Assembly: GCF_026914265.1 (NCBI RefSeq)
Contig: NC_069130.1
Span: forward strand, 44,043,929-44,107,928
DNA length: 64,000 nucleotides
Direction: 5' to 3'
Source: Mya arenaria
Lineage: Eukaryota; Mollusca; Bivalvia; Myida; Myidae
Shown here: one piece after another, positions 33,001-41,505 of the stretch
Layout: every line of letters starts with the position of its first letter
Numbering within the stretch: position 1 is the first letter of the stretch
The notes under the pieces: model-generated
The model's input: only the letters and a program-made list of their open reading frames with translations
What the model was told of the DNA's origin: nothing
The model's database searches: none
Translations under genes and position numbers: made by a program

Positions 33001-35308
33001 ATTAATAGGATTTAACCAATATAAAAACGTTACATGTGTTCTTTACACCCTTAGCATCCTATTTATTTTCTGCAATTCCCTGCCCTTTATATAACCTGTG
33101 CCAATTATTAAATATATTGTTGCATTTAGTCAAATTCTTTCTGAAGAAAAATAATTTGTATCAGTTGTTTTTATTTAATCTTTAATGCAGCAGAGTGCAA
33201 AAATATGATCGTAAAAAAATATACTTTGAATAGATATGTTGTAAAAAGTACAAAGCTTATTACATGTGGCTCTCTCCCTTGGCTTGAAAAAGTACAAAGC
33301 TTATTATATGAGGTTTTCTCCCTTGGATTGAACAGCAAGTTTATATCCTAAATCTGTTATTTTTTTGTTGTGACGTTATTTCGTTGGAATATTAGGTAAT
33401 TTATTTGAATATAAGCTAAAGACAATTGTTATTAAGTAAAACAAGCACTAATCCAAGTCTGGAAATGTTCACTTTGTTTATTCCATGTTAGTTACAAGTT
33501 GGTCATATTATGGAATAAATTTCAAATTGGTCTAATTCAATGAGTTACCTGTCCAAATGCACTAACACCCTTGTCTGTTCGACCACACCGACTGTAACAT
33601 GCTGACTCTCTGAAAAATTAGACTCTTAGTAGTCTTACAGTGTTTATATAAAAACCGTTTTATTTGTGATTTAAACAAGTTATAAAAAGCCTCAGAGTAC
33701 AGAAATTGCTTTCATTACCAATTAAAATTTGACATAAGAAGCCAATCGGTTATAAACTTTCATCACTTGTAATAGAAAGCGCGGCCATCTTAATAATGAG
33801 CGTATGACAACAAATTGTAATGTAAAAAATCATTTAATTGCTAACATGCAAATTCAAAAAGACCACGTTTTAAAAGTATCATTATTTTCACCTTCTGAAT
33901 GACTAGGGTAATGATACATTATCAAATTTCAGAAGATCAAACTTTTGTCAGAGTAACTGAAAAATGTGCATACTTGGACTCAATAAGCTTGCACTTTATA
34001 AGAGCCTCAAACAGTTCACGTTCAATGGTGTGCTCTGCTTCCTCTGTGCCAGCATATCCTGTGTAGTCGTGGCCGAGGTACATGACCTTCAGTGCTACAT
34101 GACGTATGGTGTACCTGTGAAAGAAGTCGTAAAAATATATAACATTATTACAAATATTTATCATATATGTCATGGCTGCACTCAGTTATAAGAATAAAAC
34201 AACCTGAACATTTTTGTAAACAAACTGAAAGTGAACATTTATTTATACAAAGTAATTTTGATTTAAGGTGATATACTTGTTGAAGTCAATGGGACGAAAC
34301 TTCTTTTTCCTCTTCATAGCCATGCGGGGCATAGGTGGAGCTACAGAGTTCTCTTCTTTGACGGCTCTCTGAAGCACCTGAGTCTCAAGCTGACGGATTC
34401 TCGACATCAGCTCCTGCAAAATTGTACTTAGGTTAATTGCAGGCAATAATAAAAGCAGTTCCAAGTTTTACTTAATTGGGTAATACTGATAATCATACCA
34501 AATAATCAATATAATATATTAGGTCTTCTAGTATTTATTTTGTGAATGTTTCATCATAATGCATTTATTATGGTGTGACAAAACTCACAGTTTGTAACTT
34601 TTTGCATAAATCACTAGCCTGTTACATATGGTACTTGTGACTCGCTTGCCTTGACTTAAAAGGGTAGAACTGGGAAATTTAAAGTTGTCTGGATAAAACT
34701 TAGGAAAATAGCTCAATAACCAAGGTGTCTTTTTTGAAAAGAGCTGGGGTATTGCTAGTCCATATAAACAGCCACTTCAGAGTCTTTTGACAATTTTTGT
34801 TTTGGCGACTCTACGTGACCATATCTCACTTGTTGTTTTCCTAGCAAGAAGGACAGATCCCAGTGCTAAGTATATTGAGCGGAAAGATAACAGCACCTGC
34901 TAGATTGTTTCAAAATGGCGATGCTTTGTTGACAGAAGTCGATCTGAATTAGTGTTAGAATTTGTGTTTCATGAAACACATTTAAAGTGAAATAAAAGTA
35001 AGGTATTTGCTTAAAAAATATGTGTAACTTTTGTGGGGGATTTTAACAATGCAGTGTTATATATTATGGAGTAACAGTTGAAGAAAATATTTAACATTGG
35101 TTAAATAAGTCGACTAGTGGCGTTTAGGAAACAAAATGAATATCCAAATGTTAAAAAACATTCCCTAAACACGCATTATTGTGGCCTGAGTGTTGCACTT
35201 GGATCTTCTACTCACTCTTGCTTCTAAATTCTGATGTTCCTCGAGCAAAACCCTATGTCCCCGCGACTTAAAGGTATATAAAATCAAATCAAAATTATTA
35301 TCATTCAT
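20571..35308 (-). CDS. PUS3: tRNA pseudouridine(38/39) synthase, PUS3-like, spliced gene
   Basis: PUS3/Deg1 (TruA family) isomerises uridine 38/39 in the anticodon stem-loop of tRNAs. Eleven exons on the minus strand are recognisable: 35216-35308, 34277-34413, 33974-34114, 33549-33609, 32882-32987, 31862-31922, 27708-27960, 23241-23298, 22840-22895, 21576-21683 and 20571-21013, together about 503 codons, close to family size (about 480). Diagnostic motifs are RHVALKVMYLGHDYTGYAG, CGRTDKGVSAFGQ with the catalytic Asp, RTYKYFFPKG, YDFRNFCK and FLWHQIRSI. Exons 1-4 join in phase, 5-6 join in phase, and 8-11 join in phase to the stop. The joins 4-5, 6-7 and 7-8 are out of phase and family blocks are missing there, so small exons are unseen, or the copy is decaying. 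Introns hold SINEs and tandem-array elements. Confidence 0.85.
21576..21683 (-). CDS. PUS3: PUS3 exon 10
   Basis: Acceptor TTTTTTCAG, donor GTAAGT. Encodes SKWLVEDRNPKVLMERQGG; the PLMxR-like turn recalls the C-terminal motif of the family. Joins both neighbours in phase. Confidence 0.7.
22072..22343. repeat. 136-bp tandem duplication in a PUS3 intron
   Basis: Two almost identical copies (22072-22207, 22208-22343) begin TTAATCCAGGGCTATATA and contain GCACTTGCTGGGGACGG. Differences are few, so the duplication is recent. No function visible. Confidence 0.9.
22624..22820 (+). mobile_element. tRNA-derived SINE in a PUS3 intron
   Basis: A-box-like TGGTCTAGTGGTTTAGG and decayed B-box-like CAGGTTTACAAACC are followed by a body with ACAGTACTGGTTTCTGCTCAGG and an A-rich 3' end (GAAAATAAATATAA). 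The central block resembles AGTACTGGTTCTGCCCAGGA in the SINE at 38.6 kb, which suggests a shared core domain. Target duplication not found. Confidence 0.65.
22840..22895 (-). CDS. PUS3: PUS3 exon 9
   Basis: Acceptor TTTTCAAAG, donor GTACGG. Encodes ATMVKSMLDDLEKAKVET, which aligns with the helix after LQQLW in PUS3. Phase fits exons 8 and 10. Confidence 0.75.
23241..23298 (-). CDS. PUS3: PUS3 exon 8
   Basis: Acceptor ATGTTTCAG, donor GTAAGC. Encodes CHEGNLTSLQQLWAEHSIK, matching the LQQLW helix of PUS3 C-terminal regions. It needs a preceding exon ending in phase 1; the family block between (KPQY...LPLVLYDC type) was not found in the non-repeat intron sequence. Confidence 0.8.
24122..25810. 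mobile_element. TIR element (MITE-like) carrying a nested tandem-array element
   Basis: Ends are GGCCTAAAA... and ...TTTTAGGCC. Terminal inverted repeats of about 30 bp (24122-24152 and 25780-25810) share GGCCTAAAAAAA, TTTGGTT and GGGTTAC. TTA flanks both ends (24119-24121, 25811-25813) and is the likely target duplication. The interior holds a poly-A/poly-T foldback near 24220-24262 and the array element at 24383-25739. No transposase is present. Confidence 0.75.
24383..25739 (+). mobile_element. ACAAGAG-type tandem-array element, family 1 (nuclear-receptor-site repeats)
   Basis: Begins ACAAGAG, then a perfect hairpin ATGTTTGTCAAACAT (24390-24404), then TTATGCCCCCT (24404-24414). The 3' end has the inverse AAGGGGGCATAA (25728-25739) as the arm of a terminal hairpin. 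Between lie seven units of about 142 bp (one shortened to about 110) with AGGTCACACTGACCTTGACC, GATCGGAAACCGTTTTTCATG and CTGGTCATGACCAATA, and a GACC/GACA tetranucleotide tract (25648-25701). Open frames with PTDRPTDRQTD across that tract are artefacts. Confidence 0.85.
26680..27594 (+). mobile_element. ACTAGAG-type tandem-array element, family 2, copy a
   Basis: Starts ACTAGAG, a CTTTTCAAAAG hairpin, then TGTCTCCCC (26708-26716), which returns in the 3' terminal hairpin (TATGTCTCCCC...GGGGGTGACATA, 27565-27594). Diverged array units with GACCTTGACCTTTGACCTA, GGTCATCT and GTTATTGAGC; a GACTGACTGACTGACGGAC tract near 27520-27552. Older and more diverged than the copy at 36.0 kb. Confidence 0.8.
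27708..27960 (-). CDS. PUS3: PUS3 exon 7 (RNA-binding core)
   Basis: Acceptor AACACAG, donor GTATGT. Encodes GEYDFRNFCKFNVKDGI, VRKIMEVEVKTLD and VGRAFLWHQIRSIFSVLFL, the second half of the catalytic domain. An eight-A run lies near its start. A tandem-array repeat element begins 15 bases beyond its acceptor, so the pyrimidine tract is partly repeat-derived. Confidence 0.9.
27975..30710 (+). mobile_element. ACAAGAG-type tandem-array element, family 3 (about 13 units of ~165 bp)
   Basis: Begins ACAAGAG with the hairpin GGGCCAAATGGCCC (27981-27994), then GCTCACCTGTCA (28001-28012). About 13 units of about 165 bp carry GGGGCCAATTTTGACCCC, TAATTTGAACAA, GGTCCACTAGACGATGAATC and GCCAAATATCTAAGC. 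The right end has GACGGACGACGCACAACGGAC and a terminal hairpin of 14 bp with one bulge (30675-30706), whose arm TGACAGGTGAGC is the inverse of the left sequence, followed by CTAA. Central units are much more alike than the edge units, as expected for array homogenisation. Sits just outside the acceptor of PUS3 exon 7. Confidence 0.9.
31211..31490 (-). mobile_element. Degenerate tRNA-derived SINE with an internal 66-bp duplication
   Basis: Shares TTATTACAACATAA...TTAATCACTCT.GTTGGCAC, GGAGAAAACCCACTTG and GGCTAACCGGAC with the copy at 61.4 kb, so it is the same SINE family on the minus strand. The tRNA-side segment is exactly duplicated: 31357-31422 and 31423-31488 (66 bp each, starting CATGCTGTTAAACC). 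The tRNA promoter boxes are decayed. Confidence 0.75.
31862..31922 (-). CDS. PUS3: PUS3 exon 6
   Basis: Acceptor ATTTCAG, donor GTAAGT. Encodes FSCRRRTYKYFFPKGDLNIL, a TruA/PUS3 signature. Joins exon 5 through a split Arg codon. Ends in phase 0, while exon 7 expects phase 2. Confidence 0.9.
32882..32987 (-). CDS. PUS3: PUS3 exon 5
   Basis: Acceptor TATAACAG, donor GTAAGG. Encodes TTEIRYCHMLNRNLPRDIR and VLAWAPIDPDFSAR, the family block before the RTYRYFF motif. Leads with two bases, so it does not join exon 4 in frame. A weaker acceptor (GACAAG) would restore the frame but still omit the conserved strand. Confidence 0.85.
33549..33609 (-). CDS. PUS3: PUS3 exon 4 (catalytic aspartate)
   Basis: Acceptor TTTTTCAG, donor GTAACT. 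Encodes CYSRCGRTDKGVSAFGQ; the Asp of RTDKG is the nucleophile of this family. Ends in phase 0. The next recognised exon needs phase 1, so a coding segment (the VxSLxxR strand in homologues) is missing in between. Confidence 0.9.
33974..34114 (-). CDS. PUS3: PUS3 exon 3 (start of catalytic fold)
   Basis: Acceptor TTTCACAG, donor GTATGC. Encodes RHVALKVMYLGHDYTGYAG and TIERELFEALIKCKLIES, the first strand and helix of the TruA-type fold. Phase fits both neighbours. Confidence 0.9.
34277..34413 (-). CDS. PUS3: PUS3 exon 2 (N-terminal coiled coil, basic linker)
   Basis: Acceptor TTTTGCAG before GAG, donor GTATAT. Encodes a short leucine-rich helix, then a basic KRKKKFRPIDFNK linker that leads into the catalytic domain. 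Ends in phase 2; the Lys codon is completed by the next exon. Confidence 0.8.
35216..35308 (-). CDS. PUS3: PUS3 candidate exon 1 (start codon)
   Basis: ATG at 35306-35308 with an in-frame stop two codons upstream; 31 codons to the donor GTGAGT, phase 0. The end (EEHQNLEAR) joins directly to the coiled-coil start of the next exon (ELMSRIRQLETQ), as expected for the N-terminal helix of PUS3. N-termini of this family are poorly conserved, so this exon is less sure than the others. Confidence 0.5.
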
Positions 35309-36028
35309 ATATTAAAGATCTTCAAGACACGTGTGCTATCCAATTTCTATATATTACAATTTAAGACCAAAGAAATAAAATCATATCCAATAGTCAGAGT
35401 GTCATTCATTGTAGCGCCCGCAGCATTTGCCATGATTTGGGGACCAAAATATATACTCGTTTGGCAAATATCCCACAAACAGGTGCGCGGGCAAACCTAT
35501 ATAAACCCAACAATAACGATTTTCATATTACAACACTATTTCTCGTTATGTTCCCTGTTTTGTCCGAAAATTAAATCCGGAATTACCTACACATACAGTG
35601 GCATGAACAGTAGCTCAAATACATGGAAAAACATAATTCAGCTTGTTGAATACAATATAACAAATAAGAGAAAAAGCTTGCTGAGAAATATTGATATAAT
35701 AATACCTGTTTAGACATACGAAACATATTTTAAGATTAGCAAATCTCAACGTGATTTTTTTTGTGATTGAAAAATGCCTGTTTGTGAAATATGCAAAATT
35801 TACAACAGCATCCAATTTCTTTACATTTTCCAGATTCTTTCCGAGAATGACCAATCATATATGCTTGATGTGATCTGGTGTCAACATATTATATATTCAT
35901 GACTTCCTATCTGTGACTTTAAGATACGTAATAGTTTCTTGGTAAGAAATACCATAGGATTATTAACCCTGAAATTGACCTCATATGTAGGTTACAGTCA
36001 ACTAATTTTAAAGAAAAAACATCAGCTA

Positions 36029-38114
36029 ACTAGAGATTGCTTTTTTGAAAAAGCGCTTGTCTCCCCTATTGTGTGGTCGTAGCTGAGAAAAAATAAATGA
36101 TGGACATGAAATTTGTAACTTTGGACTGGAGACAAACCAACAGTGAAGTTTGGTTTAATCGATTGTATTAAATAGTGAAGAGAAGAAAGTGTTGTTGATT
36201 AATCATGGAAAATGTAAACGAAGTTTGCATTGTATGAAGTTCCTGGGCGCAAGCGTTATTCAATTATTGATCGGAAACCATTTTTCAGCTCACAGTCATC
36301 GTGACCATGACCTTTTACCTACTGATCACAACATCAATAGGGATCATCTACATAACCAACTTGCATACCAAGTATTAAGTTCTTGGGTGCAAGTGTTCTT
36401 TAGTTACTGAGCGGTAACCATTTCTTCAACTCAAGGTCATGGCAACCTTGACCTTTGACCTACTGATCTCAAAATCAATAGGGGTCATCTACTAGTCATG
36501 ACCGACTAGCGTACCAAGAATGAAGTTCCTGGGTACAAGCGTTCTTAAGTTATTGAGCAGAAACCATTTTTAAGCTTAAGGTCACCGCCAACGTATCATT
36601 TTTTACCTGAAGGTAACCTTGACCTTTGACCTTTTGATCTGAAAATCAATAGGGGTCATCTTCTAGTCATGAACAACTAGCTTACCAAGTATGAAGTTCC
36701 TGAAACCAAAGGATCTTTAGTTATTGAGCGGAAACTTTTTCTTCACTTCAAGGTCATGGCAACCTTGACCTTTGACCTAGTGATCTCAAAATCAATATGG
36801 GTCATCTTCTAGTCATGACCAACTAGCATACCAAGTATGAAATTCCTGGTTGCAAGCGTTCTCTAGTTATTGAGCGGAAACAGTTTCTTCACCTCAAGGT
36901 CACGGTGACCTTGACCATTGACCTACTGATCTCAAAATCAATAGGAGTCATCTACTAGTCATGAACAACTATGAAGTTCCTGGGTACAAGCTTTCTTTAG
37001 TTATTGAGCAGAAACCATTTTTAAGCTTAAGGTCACTGCCAACATAATATTTTTTACCTGAAGGTAACCTTGACCTTTGACCTTTTGATCTCAAAATCAA
37101 TAGGAGTCATCTAATAGTCATGAACAACTAGCATACCAAGTATGAAGTTCCTGGACCCAAAGGATCTTTAGTTATTGAGTGGAAACCGTTTCTTCACCTC
37201 AAGGTCACGTTGACCCTGATCTTTGACCTAGTGACCCCAAATTCAATAGGGGTCATCTACTAGTCATGACCAACTAGCATACCAAGTATGAAGTTCCTGG
37301 GTCTAAGAGTTCTATAGTTATTGGGCGGAAACGAAGTGTGACGTACTGACTGACTGACTGACAGACTGATGGACTGACTGACGGACAGGGCAAAAACAAT
37401 ATGTCTCCCCATGAATGGGGGAGACATAAAGATATTACACGCAAATGATTTTTACATGGAAGGTCACCACGACCTTGACTATTGACCTTGTTACCCCCAA
37501 AACAATTGGGATCATCTAGACATCATGACCAACCTCACTTCAAAGTTTGGTGAACCTAGATCAAAGCATTCTCCTGATATTGCACGGAAATATTTTTTTA
37601 CATTAGAGGTCACAGCGACGTTGACCTTTGACCTTGTGACCCCCCAAAATATAGGAGTTTTCTAAACCTCATGATCAACCTCCCTACCAAGTTTGGTGAA
37701 CCTAGGTCAAACCATTCTCAAGATATTGAGCGGAAATGTTTTTTACATTGGGGGTCGCCGCGACCTTGACCTTTGACCTAGTGACCCCAAAAACAATAGG
37801 GATCTTCTACACCTCATGACCAACCTCCCTACCAAGTTTGGTGAACCTAGGTCAAAATGTTCTCAAGATTTTGAGCAGAAATGTTTTTTATATTGGGGGT
37901 CGCCGCGACCTTGACCTTTGACCTAGTGACCCCAAAAACAATAGGGATCCTCTACACCTCACGTCCAACCTCCCTACCAAGTTTGGTGATCCTAGGTCAT
38001 GCGGTTTTCCAGTTATCGATCGGAAACGAAGTGTGACGTACGGACGGACTGACGGACTACCGGACTGACGGAGAGGGCAAAAACAATATGTCTCCCCCAG
38101 AGAGGGGGAGACAT
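36029..38114 (+). mobile_element. ACTAGAG-type tandem-array element, family 2, copy b plus attached second module
   Basis: Starts ACTAGAG (36029-36035), hairpin GCTTTTTTGAAAAAGC (36039-36054), TGTCTCCCC (36058-36066). Array units with AGGTCA/TGACCT sites and GTTATTGAGCGGAAAC. A GACTGACTGACTGACAGACTG tract and a perfect terminal hairpin at 37401-37427 close the first module. A second, related array (37430-38087; units with GACCTAGTGACCCCAAAA and CTACCAAGTTTGGTGA) follows and ends in its own perfect hairpin (38088-38114, ATGTCTCCCCC...GGGGGAGACAT). Either two elements abut or one element has two alternative ends. Confidence 0.85.
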
Positions 38115-38550
38115 AATAAGTTAACTTGCATGTAGCTTTGAGCAGGTCAAAACTTTATTGTTTAGTAAATATGTAAAAAATTTACATACTTAGAAATAAA
38201 TTTATAATAATAATACTCTTAATACTGACATTTGTTACACTTTTAGTTTATATTAGTTCAAATAATTGTTGAATGTTTTTTTCAGTCATTCAATAATTTA
38301 TAATGATACTATTATTATGTAAAAAACTTGAATAATGCCAATGCACTATTTTCATTAAGCTTTTTTGCAACATCTTTATAGTTTTAAGAACATACTTTTT
38401 TATTTTATGTCACAATTAAGCCTGAAATTTGGGTGACATTAGCATTCACCCAGGCTGTCAAATTTTTAAGACTTGGGCTCCTAAGTTAGAAAAAAGAATC
38501 CATTAGGAGGTTGTGCAGCCATCACCTTCAATTATATTTTGTGACTTTGG

Positions 38551-38871
38551 CATTCAAAGGATTAGTGGTGGTGGTGTAAGTAGTTTATACTCCGGGTCCC
38601 GGCATGAGCACATTGAAGGGTCCCAGAGTGAGAGTTCAACCACCGCACACCTATCCTGGGCAGAACCAGTACTAGGTGCCTTCACCTCTGCAAGGAACTG
38701 ACAATTTCTGTACGTGCCAGGGGCAGTGGTACAGTGCGAATGGTCGTAGAAAGCATTTCATAACCAATAACAACAGAAGTGACCTGGTCCGCCCGGGAAT
38801 CGAACCCGGGTTCAGATTCAGAGTCCAACGCTCTACCGATTGAGCTAACCGGGCGGACATTCAAAGGATTA
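38551..38871 (-). mobile_element. tRNA-derived SINE with perfect 14-bp target duplication
   Basis: CATTCAAAGGATTA flanks the insertion (38551-38564 and 38858-38871). On the minus strand the 293-bp body starts with a tRNA-like head: GTTAGCTCAATCGGTAGAGC (A box) and GGGTTCGATTCCC (B box), a CTG anticodon-like loop (Gln type), but six bases instead of two before the D stem, so it is not a normal tRNA gene. The body contains AGTACTGGTTCTGCCCAGGA, and the 3' tail is (ACC)n. Small open frames across the head (SSIGRALDSE, GSIPGR) are the usual translation artefacts of tRNA-like DNA. Confidence 0.9.
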
Positions 38872-38938
38872 ATGTGAGGGCTACCTATATATGTACAAGT
38901 TGAATATAAAAGGATTTAATTAATATACATTTATGTTT

Positions 38939-39219
38939 AAAGCTGCACTCTCACAGATTGAACGTTTTGATAACTTTTTTTTATTTTTTGTCTTGGAACG
39001 AGTCATTTTTTGTTGAAATCAATGCAAACCAGTTATATAACCATATGTTTTATGCCATAAAACATTAATTTTCAAACGAAAATATGAAAATCTGAGATCT
39101 GATTTTTTGTCAGCAACCTTATATCATTGGCTTACAGATATTTATGCAAATATTTGCTCTTTCCAAGACAAAAAATAAAAAAAGTTGTAAAAATGGTATA
39201 TCTATGAGAGTGCAGCTTT
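38939..39219. mobile_element. Foldback MITE, family copy 1
   Basis: Inverted ends AAAGCTGCACTCTCACAGATTGA / TATCTATGAGAGTGCAGCTTT (38939-38960, 39199-39219). The inner flanks are also inverted (TTTTTTGTCTTGGAACGAG against CTCTTTCCAAGACAAAAAAT), so the element could fold into a long hairpin. No coding capacity. A second copy lies at 63398-63725. Confidence 0.85.
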
Positions 39220-39784
39220 AAAAGTTTTTTTTGAAAGGTTCTTAATTAATTTCATTACTTTTGTTATAACAAAAGAATAAGTAATGTTTGAATAATTGAT
39301 TTGCAAGTAAATGCACATAAAGAGAGCACTATTAAATCTATGGAAGAAAACATCACCCAAACCCCTTCATGATACCTCTGAATATTAAACAGCAATTGCG
39401 CATCATAATTAAGTATTGATTGCTCTGTTTCCCATCATTATATTACTAATTTAGCCAAGATACCTTGAATAACATTTCATGTATACCTAAAACAGTAAAC
39501 CTAGAGTAATTAACCACTTTTTATACCCATTAGAATTGTAAACGGATGTTTTCTTAAGGTCATCAATCAAGTAAGCTTGTCATACGGTGACAATGTATAA
39601 CCGACATAACCATCTTAGAAAAGGGTAAGCTTAAAATAGCTTGTCATGTTACTTGAACATGGATACAAGTTGTTTAGTCTGTAAGGCGAAGTTAACGCAC
39701 TCTTACAGGAAACTGCAATTATAAATGTCGGGAAACCAGGAGTGTACCGCAATATTTGCACACATCAGATATTTAAGTCAAGTA
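39220..39784. other. AT-rich spacer, nothing recognised
   Basis: No open frame or repeat boundary can be supported here. Confidence 0.4.
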
Positions 39785-41505
39785 TAAAAGGGTAAACCAT
39801 TTCCCTGACATATTCCAAAGAGGTCACTTACAGGGTTACCTATTTTCCGGGACTGTACCCTAGCCCAGAAGTTAATGATTTGTTGTCTCCTCCGCAGGGC
39901 CAAGGGAAGTATCCCCGCCTTTTCCTCGAGCATGCATGCAGGGGTACAGGGAAGGGCTCTCAGAGCTATTCGAAGGGCTTTATTTTGTATATTTTTCAAG
40001 ATCTCATCAAGGCAAAATATGACAAGGGTAAACATAGAGCAATGCCTTTTGGCGCTTACACCCAAAGCATTGTTGAGGAGGCCGGGCTCAAAGATGTAAG
40101 TGTGGCAGACCTGAGGCCGTCTAAGGTTCCTCCGTGGACCCTCCAGGACCCTTCAGTTGACATTTCTATCTCTAAAAAATTAACGAAATCAGACTTGCCG
40201 CACCTCGTCAAAGCTGAAACTCTCTCTCATATTGATCAAAATTATGCTGAGCATTTAAAAATTTACACAGATAGATCTAAAAACCCAGAAACCGGCATAG
40301 TTGCATGTGCCTTTTATATTCCATCCAAAAATATCAAAAATATTAAAAGACTCAGCAACCATCTCTCCATATTTTCGGCTGAACTTTTGGCAATTAAAGA
40401 TGCACTGGACTGGGTTATCAGTAACAAGCCCATACATACTGCTATCCTCTCAGACTCGCAATCATCATTGCAGTCTATACAAAACAGAGGTAGCAGCTCC
40501 AGACCTGATTTGATAAAAGACATTTTGGAACAAAATAATAAGTGTCTGGAGAAAAACTTAAAGGTTACCATGGTATGGGTCCCAGCTCATGTCGGCCTGA
40601 AGGGGAATGAAGTGGTTGACGGGCTTGCAAAGGAGGGCCTCAGGCGTGTGAAGGTGAATGATCCGGTCCCTCTTGCACCCACAGAGGTCTATTCACTAGC
40701 CCGCCAGCACGTCATAAATGAATGGCGGTCGGCGAGGACACCTAAAACATACATTAATACATTTGATAGGACCTCTGTGAGTCTCCAGCCTCCAAATAAA
40801 TATTCTAATTTCTTTAGAATTGATAAATGCATAACGAGGCTGAGACTGGGCACATCACATCTCCCAAGAAGTGCTGGGAAATATATTCTCAAAAGTGATC
40901 CGAACTGTGCTCGGTGTTGAGTGACCTGTGACACTTTCCACATTCTGTTACACTGTGACACTTACAGGGGCCAGAGGGCAGAACTTAGGGCAGCCCTAAC
41001 TTTTTCTGGTTTGGATTATAATATAAACAATATTCTAAACCCCAGCAAGGCTGCCCAAAGGTCTGTCTTCAGGTCACTTGCCAAATTCCTGGTTGAATGC
41101 CAGATAACCGACAAAATTTAGACATAATATACATTATGTTACATTATTTTTAATTATATTTTTATTTTTATTTATAAAGGTCGGTTGTCTGGAAGCTGTC
41201 GGCACTTTTAATTAATTGCCCCATAACTGGATTTAGCATTCTCTATTAAATACTGTCAGGAACAGTCTACTTTATATGTTGTTCATTTTGGAACATCATA
41301 TATATATAATCTAAGCTATTATTTACATATTTAATTTATATTTTATCTTATTTAATTATTAATGTTACCCCTTTTACCGGCAGCTTTATCCTACCCAGGT
41401 CAGGTGTCGGGACGGTTCCGTTCAGTACCCCAAGACTCCTAGCAAAAATAACATTTAATTATCTATCATAAATTGAAAATTATCTATCATAAATTGAAAA
41501 ACTAA
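39785..41505 (+). mobile_element. LINE 3' fragment with RNase H and inverted 5' part
   Basis: The plus-strand frame (about 40013-41121) encodes a LINE RNase H domain (IYTDRSKN, FSAELLAIKDAL, LSDSQSSLQSI, WVPAHVGLKGNEVVDGLAK) and a C-terminal CARC ... CDTFHILLHCDTY zinc-binding tail. TGA at 40918-40920 interrupts the frame, which then continues unchanged to 41121. The preceding RT thumb (LKNIQNKALRIALRALPCTP, LPLALRRRQQIINFWARV) is on the minus strand at about 39785-40040. So the 5' part is inverted, as in twin-primed LINE insertions. The 3' UTR ends in two copies of ATTATCTATCATAAATTGAA (to about 41505). LINE clades with RNase H include I and Tad-like; clade not decided. Confidence 0.85.

Noticed and set aside
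38672..38864. Open frames with SSIGRALDSE / GSIPGR words, or a tRNA-Gln gene
   Set aside because: These are translations of the tRNA-like head of a SINE. The head has extra bases before the D stem and is bounded by a target duplication with a body and tail, so it is not a tRNA gene.
39778..40065. Separate minus-strand gene beside the RNase H frame
   Set aside because: It is the inverted 5' part (RT thumb) of the same LINE insertion, and its first codons are the reverse strand of the RNase H frame.
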